The notes beneath the pieces are model-generated. The model saw only the letters and a program-made list of their open reading frames with translations. It was not told the DNA's origin and ran no database searches. A DNA stretch of 64,000 bases from Strongylocentrotus purpuratus (lineage: Eukaryota; Echinodermata; Echinoidea; Camarodonta; Strongylocentrotidae), in assembly GCF_000002235.5 (NCBI RefSeq), contig NW_022145599.1:25318879-25382878 (forward strand). Reading direction: 5' to 3'. The position numbers were made by a program, and so were the translations under genes. Positions 11,231 to 23,100 of the stretch are shown in pieces. Numbering within the stretch: position 1 is the first letter of the stretch; the number at the start of each line of letters is the position of its first letter.

Positions 11231-14085
11231 ATGGCCTCTAGCAGTAGTGACGACCAAGCCAGTGGCAGTATGGAGGCGGGCAACAACAGACTTGCGCAAG
11301 AGAAATCACCCTACTTACTACAACATGCCAGCAACCCTGTAGACTGGTGAGTCTTCTTGTAACTCATGTGTCTAGTAAGTTTTTACAGTTATCATCCACA
11401 TGTCAATAAATCTCTTCTGCCTCAATTTGTGGTAGACTGTTTTGTGTCTCACAGTAATGTCATATTTTTACCAGACATTTGGTCCATTATGACATTGAGA
11501 TTTTATTGTTTCTTTCAAAATAAGAGTCTGTAAGTCACTCTTTTAAAAATGCATTTTTACATGTGTAGGATACCTTCAAATGCAGTATTTATACAAAAAA
11601 AAACATAAATATATATATTTATATATTATATATTTCTATTTCAGGTATCCTTGGGGTCAAGAAGCCTTTGATAAAGCTAGAGTGGAAAACAAACTCATCT
11701 TCCTTTCAGGTAATCAAGAATGATATCCGAATTTTGATTTACATTACTATGCAATATTTGAAAAGTTGTCTTGTGGAGATTAAGTCCTGTGTGTTTTGAA
11801 ATTTTAGACAAAACTGCATTATTTAAGTGTATAATTCTTTTATAAGTAATATATACAGATTTTTTTTAATTCAGTGAAAACTCACCCGAAAGCATTGTAG
11901 ACTGCAGGAAATGCATGAAAAGGAAAACCGAGAGCCTAGTGAAATCTTTTAAATGTAATTTTCAATAACAAAAGAATAATTAACAATTCATTTTTGCTAT
12001 TGGTGATGTGTGTTTGCAAAATGGGTAATAACTTAATGTATTCTTAATGGGTCATCCGGCATCACCAAATTATTTAAGTGTTAATAATGGGCTAATCAAT
12101 GTTTGACAGTATTTATGATTTTTAATGTTTCAGTGGCTAATGCAACATGTCACTTGTGTCATGTGGTGGAGAGGGAGTCCTATGAGAATGATTGAAAATG
12201 AAAAAAATGTTTTTAAAAAAATGGATAATGATTATTGATGTATAAATCAATGGCAGGTTGTTGAAAGCATCAAGAGAAATTAAATTGATATTTCTGTGTG
12301 TATTTATAGTGGGTTATGCAACAAGTCACTGATATGTGATGGAAAGAGAAAGAGAGAAGGGGGAGGGAGGTAGAGAGAGAGAGAGAGAGAGATAGAAAGA
12401 GAGTTTGAGTTTGAGTTTGAGTATGTTAACTCCGTTATCTGAGAATGTTTACACTAGAAAACTGAAGAAGGAAGAATTAATTTTTTATATTTAAAGTTTA
12501 GCAGGTTGTCCGATGTAACACTGAAATCCAAATAATTTGTCTATTTTCTAGTTGGTTACTCAACATGTCACTGGTGTCATGTGATGGAGAGGGAATCCTT
12601 TGAGAACGTGGACATTGGAAAGCTGATGAATGAACACTACGTCAGCATCAAGGTGGACAGAGAGGAGAGACCAGATGTTGATAGGGTCTATATGACATTT
12701 ATTCAAGTAAGTGCATCTCAATGGGTTATTGGTGCTCTAGAGGTTACCTAATATGCCCCTAGTGACAATGCCTTCAGGCTTTAGTTTCTCAAGGGGGCTT
12801 AGAGTGAAGGTTATGGTCACAGTTGCGTAATGGGTTAGGTTTAGAGTTGGGGTTGGGGTCACAGTTTGGTTTTTCGGTTGGGTTTAGGCTTGGGATAACA
12901 GGGAATAATTTTCCTCAAATTTTTTGATTAGCAATTTCAGCCGATGGATAAATATTTCAAATGAAATTCTGTACATTTCTATGGAAGAAAACTGCTACAC
13001 AAAAGATATTTTGTATAGCAGTCATGCAAAAATGCATAGCAAATTGCGATGCGATACCAGGAAAATTATTCCCTGGGATAAGGTGTTTAGGGTTAGGTAC
13101 TGTGTTCAGTCCAGGATTGAGGCATGTACTTTGATTACTGAATGTTATTGACCATGGAACAAATTTTCACATGAGCTTGTGTCATAGAACTGTTTTTGAA
13201 TATTTCATTCAATTTACCTGAATGTTAAAATAATGTGGACTCAAACCAAGTCACCCAATAGAAACATTATAAATAACCACTATACTTGTCTTGGTAGATA
13301 GCCTCTATTGTCAGGATGTGAAAATGAATTCAATCTTAATTGGAAAACATTCAAAGTGATTACTGCATTTGACTCTTCTTGCTTGTAGCTAAACAGATTT
13401 GAGACCTGTATATTTTTTAGACCGGACTTGTTTGCCCTTGTCACCCTGTTGAAGGCACCATTTCAAACATAATTTGACTGGGGGATTCAGTTTGATACCC
13501 ACAATGTTTCAGGAAAATGTTCAATCCGCTCATTTAGTTAGATATGGGTATTACTATAGTATTATCCAATACATTATCATTACCGGTATACATGCTCAAG
13601 CGAAAATAGCTAGGAGTTTGCCTTGTCCTTGTGCTATGTATTTTGTTGGTACTATATGCTATTCAAAGTAATGGTAAGATTTGTGGATCATTTAAACTCC
13701 TTCTTGCCCTCCTCTTCACTTCTCTAGGCTACTGCCGGAGGTGGTGGTTGGCCGATGAGCGTCTGGTTGACCCCTGACCTCAAGCCCCTGATGGGGGGTA
13801 CTTATTTTCCCCCTCATGACAGGTTTGGCAGACCAGGGTTTCCTACAATTCTACAGTCAATTGCCAGGCAGGTTAGTAGCTTAGACTGGTCCAGTTCGTT
13901 TTATTTAGCCCCACTTAGACATGACTCGGTAAACAACCTGAAAAAAATGCCATTGTGAAAAATAGTTTTGAATTAATGACTAGAGAGGGATGGAAATTTG
14001 TAGCTGTGTGTAATAATGGCCTCTTTGTACACTTTCTGAGATGACTTAACCCTATTTAGCCCGGGCTATTTTGAAACTGCATAGC

Positions 14086-14125
<40 letters not shown>

Positions 14126-17100
14126 CTTCTAATGCCCAACCCCTATGATCTCAGCCATGAAACGACTGATCGCCGCGAAAATTTGCATTCATGTCAAGTG
14201 AAGTGTATAGAATACTATGGTAATTTCAATTTTTTGAAAAATTCACTCATTTGCATATTTATGGTAATTTATGCAAATAAGGTCATAAAATTCACATTTT
14301 TGCCCATAAATCAGACATTATTCATATTTAAGCATTCCTTTTCACTACATATATTTGTTAGACCATTTGGAATAATAATACAACACAAAAATTGAAAAAC
14401 CAGGGTTATTCCTTATGTTATCTATTGTTTTGATAATTTCTTATGTATTTCTTTGTTTTTTTAACTTATGTATTTCATTGTTTTTGTAGTTTTATTTCAT
14501 TTCCAACTATAATTCAACTATTTTGACCCCAAAATAAACACCTAAACTATAAACAAGACCAAATAACCAATGTTTTATCTCTTTAATTGAAAAATGAGAT
14601 TTCCATATGTTTTGTACACAAATCACAAAAATGAGCGATTTTCGGCTGACATGCAAAGACAAAAGGACACGTGACTTTGTAACGGTAGGTCCGATTTTCG
14701 AAAAAAGTCACAAAATTTTAGTGCAAGATTTTCTTGCGTTAAAAAAATATCGCGGAAAATGTCGAGGGGGGGGGGGCTTCTAAAGCCCCCCCCCCCCCCG
14801 GGCTAAATAGGGTTAAAGTATAATATGAGTCACAGATCTGTATCTTATAACACAGAACTCAGTGGATATATGCAGGACCTTTGTTGCACACAGTTGACAT
14901 TTATTTACAAATAAAGAAGCCTTTGTGTCATTTTGGTTGCTTTATGAACTTGAATTGAGGATGTTATAAATAATAAAATCTCAAAGAGTGATATCCTGTG
15001 CCAAACTTTTGCCTGACTGCATGTTTATTCATCTGTATCGGAGGGTGTGTCTTGCGGCTTCCCTCAGTATAAACATTATAATCTCAACTGGTAGATCACA
15101 TAAACAGAATATTGTCACAACCTAAATCAAAGGGATGATTCTCAAACTTATTTTGGTTATATGTTTCCTACCTGCAGTGGGGGGGAAACAGAGAAGCCCT
15201 TGAACAGCAAAGCACTAAGATCATAGAAGCTCTGCAGGCAGCGGTCAAGGTCAAGTCCACCAGTGACCCTTCACCCCTAGGGACAGAGGTCATGGAGAAG
15301 TGCTTCAAGCAACTCACAGATAGCTTTGATAACCAGTATGGCGGGTTTGGAGGAGCTCCTAAATTTCCTCAACCAGGTAATGCGTGTAGAGTCATTCAAA
15401 GTAAGGAAACCAAAGTAATTTTGTTTTCAGAGTGATTGAAAAAACTGAATGGTAATATCATAGTGTTGGAGAAAAGGTATGGTAATTGCAGAGGTTGAAA
15501 AATAGATTGGATTATTTGGAGGTGCCGTGGTCTAATAGATACGTCACCAGACTGTGGATCACAAGGTTTGCTGTTTGAGTCCAGCCGCGACACTTATGTC
15601 CTTGGCAAGATATCAATCTACATGTGCCACACCCAACCCATGTGAGATAAATGGGTACCTTGCAGAAATCAATTTCTTGAAATGATAGAGCGCAATAATG
15701 AGTGGTTGTTGTTGCTGTTGTTGTTTTTTATATTTATTTGCACTCACCCCTCTGATGTTAGAGCAAAACACTAGACAGCATATCATGAAACACTTTCCTA
15801 TTTGGAAAACCAAACATCTACATCGTTGATAAAGGAAAATGTTGTGAGCCCTACAATAAATATTTGTTCCATGTCCTATCAACATCAACATCAACAGTAT
15901 ACAGAAGAAAAGGTAGTCCTGTTGGTCTTCCGGTCGCTTCTTCTTTATGGTTGTGATTAAGAGACGAAAACAACTTTGAGGGCACACTAGAGAGATGGAT
16001 CACATGCAACATACTGAAATTTAGACCAATAAATATTGAGTAATATTTTGAATATATTTTCTTTTTCAAACAACCTGGGATTACCAATCAAATTGTGTTT
16101 GTGTCAATTGTGACAGTGTATTATGGTAACTTGGTTGCAATAAATCACTGGTATGTGTATATTTCTTTATTGCAGTGAATTTCAACTTCCTGTTTAGACT
16201 GTATTCAAGTCCCCCTGGTGAGAGTGAGATAGGTGAGAGAGGCCTTAAGATGTGCTTACATACCCTGAAGATGATGGCTAAAGGAGGGATACACGACCAT
16301 GTCAGTCAGGTAAGGAGCTTTATTGTGTAATAGTAATACTGATAATATTCAGTTCTTGAATAGCGCATATAATACATTATGAAATAACGTCTCTATGTGC
16401 TTCCAAAAAGCTTTGGAAATTATTACCCTAGCTTTAGCTTCGGCAGCAGTTATCAGCGCACACTGCATTTCAAGGAAAAATCCTACCAGGTACCCATTTA
16501 CCTCACCAGGGTGGAGGTTGGTGTAAGCTAGTTGTGTTCAAGGTTATTTTGTCTTTGGAAAGCCGGAAGGATGTTAACTCTTAGGCTAATTGTTTTTCCT
16601 AAGACTTGACATTCTTCTGGTTGTCAGCATACAATTTATATGGGTTAAAGATGTCTCTGCATACCCTTAAGGTGATGGCTAGAGGGGGGGATACATTATC
16701 ATGTTAGTCAGGTAAAAAAGCTTCAAGATCCAGTTGAAAGAAAATTAAATTTTGTATGAAATCAATGTTGGGCTCTTCTTTGTCAAATTAAACACTATAA
16801 AATCAATGTTAAGTTATATATACATGAAGTCTACAACAGAAGCTTTTAAAGCAGAAACCTGCTCGCATGTGTTGCATTCCTATGTTTAGCACTTGTGCGA
16901 GGCTTTGAGATCATGTTAGTTCGAGTTATTCATACAGAGTTGCAATTTGTTTCAAGTACATGCCCCTTGGTGGAAGACAGTTCAAGTGTGTATTTGCTTT
17001 CTTTTGTACAGGGTTTCCATCGGTACTCCACAGATCGTTTCTGGCATGTACCTCACTTTGAGAAGATGCTGTATGATCAGGGACAATTAGCCGTAGCATA

Positions 17101-20100
17101 CCTAGATGCGTATCAGGTAAGATATTACAGCCTTCTACAACGCTAATCTATGCAGGGGGTTGCACTCCGGGCGAAAATATCTGCGTAGCTTCCAAATCTA
17201 CAACGGTATTCAGCTGTAATAATGTCGGGAGTCGAGCTAGTACAGGGTGCCGAGCTCATTTAAATACCCTGTAATCAGCACTTGCATCGCAGTGCGAAAA
17301 CTTGCTACTTATGTACAGGGTGCTGTACTTTCAGTCACGTGGTGCTAGCTGCGCTGTTGTAGCGATCACAAGTTTACACCATCCTTCTCTGTCTGCTGTT
17401 GCTCTTGTTGCCTCTGACAGCTTTTTCCCTGTCCATATGGGGATGTCTTTGAACCAGGAAATAGCAGGTCTGCCTCTTCTTCGTCTGGCTTCCACTGTTC
17501 CTGTTATAAGTGACTTTCCAAGACCATCTCTCCTGCACATGGTGCTACAGAAATATATATCGTTTGACAAAATGTTGAGTGAACAACAAGTATTTGTCAT
17601 ACAGTAATCAGATGCCTACCAACGGACCAAAATTAATGTACAGGGGGTCACAGGAAAACAATATTCATTTACCAGTAAAAAGACATTTTGTGACCAGGAA
17701 AATGAGCATAAGTGTATGGGTATTCCTATCAATGGACCAAAATTACATAATATATCGTATTTGGGGTGCTACAGCAAACAAAGAAATGGAAAGATGTTGT
17801 ATGACCAGCTAATTTTGATGCATACCAGGTAAACACAAAGCGGACTTGCCCCCGTAGCCCATCTAGACCTCAATAGTGCTGCTTAACCTTATTTATTTTT
17901 TGCCCATATGAAAGAATCGCTTCATCCACAATGCAACTATAGTAAAAGAAGTTAACAAATGTACACATGTGTAATAACACTTTTTGATATGTAACCACTC
18001 TACTTTTTTTTTCAGTACTGAGATTAACATTGTTGTACTCTTTCCTATTTGTTCTGTTAATCTCAGATTACCAAAGATGCTGTTTTTGCAGATGTGGCTC
18101 GAGATATATTAGAGTACGTAGGTCGAGACTTGAGCGACAAAGTAAGTCATCAAAATGTGGAGATTAAATTCTTCCCCCCCCCCCCCAGATATTCTAGCAT
18201 CTAAAATAAACATCCTCCTCCTAACTGAACAAAATAATACATTGCCTTTCATTTGTGGACATGTGATCAATCTGGCACCTTCTATATATTCAATGATTGC
18301 ATTTCCAATTTCTTAATTGTCTCTTCAAACATTAAACTTGAAATTAAATTGGAAATATAAATTTCCAGATACATTTATCTGAATACAGTAAACATATTTT
18401 AATGTATTTTAATGAACCTTTCAAGAAAAAAACCCCTTAGTATTAAAGATGACAAAGGTATTTGTTTCAAGTTTTATTTCCACTTTATCAAAGACAACAT
18501 AATTGAACATAATGAGCATGGTAATAATTATAACTAAACATACAATACAGAAAACGAAATTTACATGGTAATAGTTATAACAAAGGATACAATCATAAGT
18601 ATGAAATACATTGAAAATGCTAAATAACAAAGCTTGTATTGTGTAGGTCCCAATGAATAGGTTTGTATATAAATTTGGGTATCTGAATAAACATAAGATA
18701 TTTACAAAAGCATATGATTACATGATGTGTAAGCAAATGTTTTTCTGCATTTTCTTTTTTCCTTGAAGGCAGGTGGTTTCTACAGTGCAGAGGATGCTGA
18801 CTCCCTGCCTGCAGCGGATGAGACGCACAAGAAAGAAGGCGCCTTCTGTGTCTGGACGGACATGGAGGTCAGGACGCATCTGAGCGATACGGTGGAAGGA
18901 TCCGACTTGGTCACGTTAGCAGATGTGTTCTGCAAGCACTATGACATCAAAACAGGAGGCAATGTGGACTTTGAACAGGTAGAGTTCATACTAACAGTGA
19001 TTTTAAAGCTTCACTGTACTACTTGTAGCTACTTGCTCCCTCTATATAGCAAACAATGCCTAATCGGTGACCATTGGTTCCCCATGATCTTCGTTTTCTT
19101 ATGCTAATTGAGAGCTGATTTGATGAGATAACCACCCGTCCAGTGATCTTGCAGAGTGGTCTAATCCCTCCTATAAACTAGTACAGATGTGCTTTAAAGT
19201 GAAATTTAGTAGGGATACATGTACTTTAATTGGTGTGACATAAATTCACTGAATAAGCGACTGCCAAAATCTTTTGATGATAATTGTGTAATTGCTGCAT
19301 TGAAATAAGTATGTAATTGCCCAAAATTGATGATTGATTAATATTCAGCAATTTAAAGTGAAATTTAGTGAGGATACATCTACATTCAATTTGTGTGACA
19401 CTAAATTCACTATTAAAATAAGTGACTGCCAAATCTTTTGTGTATAATTGCTGTATTGAAATAAATATTTGATTGGCCAAAATTGATGATTGATTATTAT
19501 TACCCGTATCAGACATCTGAGCTGGTCATTTACAAAACCGTATTGCCCTAGTTTTCACTAGCAGTGGGAACGGAGGGGTATATTCTTTGTATTTTCCTTG
19601 GTCTCCCTGCGCGTATTGACTTTGCGTGTAGAGACGAGTGAAAATATACCTTGGTATTTTCCACGGTCTCGCATTTTCATTGCGCATCTATTAATATTAT
19701 GCGTACGAGAACCTGCACACTTTGCGCGCACTCTATTGTGACGTAATAATCACACCAAATACACACTGTTTGTAGTGTATCGAAAATTTTGTCAAGCACT
19801 GGATGCACAGTGTTGGTTTGACAAAGTTTGTTCAGTTCTTGAGATTGTTATGGTGGATGTCTCTATTTGCTATAGATGTCTGATTTGGATAACAATAAAA
19901 ATATTGACTGGCTTTACTTTCGGGGGATATCAGAAATATTGACCGCGCTAAGACCATATTGCCCTCGTCTTTCGACTCGGGGCAATATGATCTGAGCTTG
20001 GTCAATATTTCTGATATACCCCTCAAGGCCAGTCAATATTATATAAATATTCCGCAATTGATATTGATATGAAATAATGACTCGTCCATTCTACTGGTAA

Positions 20101-23100
20101 ACAAGAAACTTTCACCAAATGAAACTCTCCTGAATGAAAAATGATATCAATTTTCATGGCAAGAAACTTTTCTTGATCGCAAAAGTTCAGTGTTGTGTCA
20201 AGTGTGATCAAATGATTTTATGGCATGAAACTTTGGTGAATCTAAAGCACTTAGGAACACTCAGGTATATTTCATGTGCACAGAAGCTTAGGGAGATGGT
20301 TGTCATTTCCATATGCAGTAGGTCATAATCACACCAGACTAGGTGGAACTGCCATTGGGTGTACAAGTCTTGCACACAGCAAACATGTGGTCCCATCAAG
20401 AAATACCCTATAGTCTCTTGGAAACTCTTCGGGTGAGGGTTATGTGATATAATCACTCTTCCATATTGGGACATTGGTGGGAAATGCAGAGCATTACGTA
20501 AGGCATGTTGGTCATAAAACTGAAGGCTAATCCTGGTGTTTGACAACACCGTCTATTGGTTAAACACCCAAATGGTGTCGAATTTCCCATAAGAGCCCAC
20601 TACTACGCGTCTTTAAAGAGAAGGTTGAGTTCTGGGAAGAGGTGAAAAATAATTTGTAAGCGTTATTGTTGTTATTATGCAAGTGTGGAAGAACATCAGA
20701 TAAAACATGTTCCTGAAAAGCATGGCTCTTTAAATGCCTTCATATTCTAAATATGTCATGTAACATCGTAAAAGTCAGGACAGATTTTTACGCCACGTGT
20801 TCATGTAGTCCCATACACATTTTTCTGTGTACAGTGTTTGTAAATTTAGCAAGACCAAGACTTGGCCAAATTTCTTATCATTTTGATGATTCCAGAACCT
20901 TGTAATACACACGAATACTTATATGCTAGATTTCTGGTCGATTCCACACCGTTTCTTACACAATGCAATCGCGTGACCAGAACTCAACTTCATCTTTAAC
21001 AGTAGCGTAATTTAATCATGTTTACACTAGGACCCCCAGTACTAAGTAGTGTAATTTAATCCTGTTTACACTAGGACCCCCATGGTGAGTTGAAGGATCA
21101 GAACGTACTCATAGCTCGAGGTGACGTGGCCTCCACTGCATCGATGCTTGGTCTGACCGAAGGGACGGTAGAGGCAGCATTGGAGACAGCCCGGAGGACA
21201 CTGCACAAGGTCAGGTTAGAGCGCCCTCGCCCTCACCTCGATGATAAGATGCTCACAGCGTGGAATGGTAAGAGTCAAAGACATACTGTCTGGTGAGAGC
21301 CAGAAACTTATTACTGTAAATCTCTGTGTATATGACGCACCTGTGTATAAGACGCACCCCTGTTTTGGGGGTCTAGAAAAAAACGACTCCTTAGGCAGCA
21401 AGCCAGGTCTGTGTTCAAAAATCCATGCGGGGAAGGACCTTTATTTTACTGCCAGGTGCAGTTGAAGGCGCCGATTTGTGCTTGTGAACTTGTCACAAAA
21501 AATAGTAACAATGTCGTTTTTAAAACTAAAGATGACAGACAAATTTCCTCTATGTCCAAACAGAAATCTGGACATACAGGTAGTGTTGTTCCAGTTTCTG
21601 ACTGGTGAGTCAACACACAGAGACATTGCAAGGCACAGTGCCAGGTGGAGGGGCATTAATCCACACTTTAACAAATTCCTGTACCTGTGTATAAGAAGCA
21701 ACCCCGACTTGCAAAAAACAAAATTGGTGGAAAAAAGGTGCGTCTTATATACAGAGATTTACGGTAATTCCAATGTTTTACAGAGAGTCATAGGTAAAAA
21801 TCACAGACATAAGCTTTATTGAGGGCCAGAAGGACATTAACACAAATATTTGTACAGCATGTTTATGGGTAAGAATGACATCCATATCATTGTTGCTACA
21901 TCTGACAAGCCTCTGGCATGCTTTCAAGTCATAAAAAGAAGTATACATAAACTTGGAATCGGGCCTATTTAAGTGCCTTTGTGAAATTTTGAGTACATTC
22001 TTTTCTTCTCTCTGGAATGTTGTAGGGTTGATGATATCTGGGTTTTCAAGGGCAGGGCAGGTCCTTCAAGCCCCAGAATTCACAAAGCGAGCAGAACAAG
22101 CGGTAACCTTCATCAGGCAGCACCTATACGACCCTTCCACAGGCTGCCTGCTCAGGAGTGCCTATAGGAACAAAGAGGGAGACATTGCTCAAATGTAAGT
22201 CAATCAGACACTCTTTCTAAATGTTACAAAACCATTTAATTTGTTGAAAATGGTTGGTAATGGATGAAGATTTGTGTCATTGTCTTCTTCTTCTTCTTCT
22301 TCTTCTTCTTCTTCTTCTTCTTCTTCTTCAAGATAATTTGCCACCTTTACTGCTGAAGATTCTTGCAGATGTATAAGTGCATGTGTGTGGCTACATAGTG
22401 ATGCCCAGGTGTGCAGCCAAATTCTGAAGTTTAATTTCCGATTTCGGATGATTTCTGTATTTGGAAATTCAACATTCAATTCATAAGAATTCCACAAAAA
22501 ATGAGTTTGCCCAAACTGGTATGGAATTGAGATCTTTTATAATTTAGATTATTTTATTTAGTATTTATTGAGTACAATGCAAATATTCCCTGAATATTGC
22601 TGATAATTCTGGTTTAAACGCTTTTCAACTGAGAGGTCAAGCACCGCAGACATTGACACAGCGCCATGTATGGATGATTCTGCGAGTGTATGAGTACTTA
22701 TTTTTACAAGAAATTACAGTGTAGAAGAATATATGAGAGGGGAAAAACATTTGAATTTGAAGGAATTTATCACTGTCAATTTTCCTTTAATTGTTTTCTC
22801 CCTATCAGCCCCATTCCAATCCAGGGCTTTGTAGATGACTACTGCTTCCTGATCAGAGGCCTGCTGGATCTTTATGAAGCTAATTATGATGAGCAGTGGA
22901 TTGAATGGGCAAGTCAGCTCCAAGAGAAGCTGGATGAGTTGCTATGGGATACAGAGAATGGTGGATACTTCTCCACCACCGATAAAGACTCCTCCATCCT
23001 CCTCAGGTTAAAGGAAGGTGAGCAATTTGTTCTTCACCTTTTAGATGCAGTTTACCATAAGGCCTTTAAAAAAAAGATGTTGTATTGCCCTTTAGGTGCC

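Noticed and set aside
14080..14126. Long poly-G run as a telomere-like or regulatory element
   Set aside because: It is part of the TTAA-bounded foldback; other similar homopolymer runs in the window are inside MITEs as well.
15521..15600. Functional tRNA gene
   Set aside because: The B box departs from consensus, no acceptor stem closes, and it continues into a SINE body with a GTT tail.
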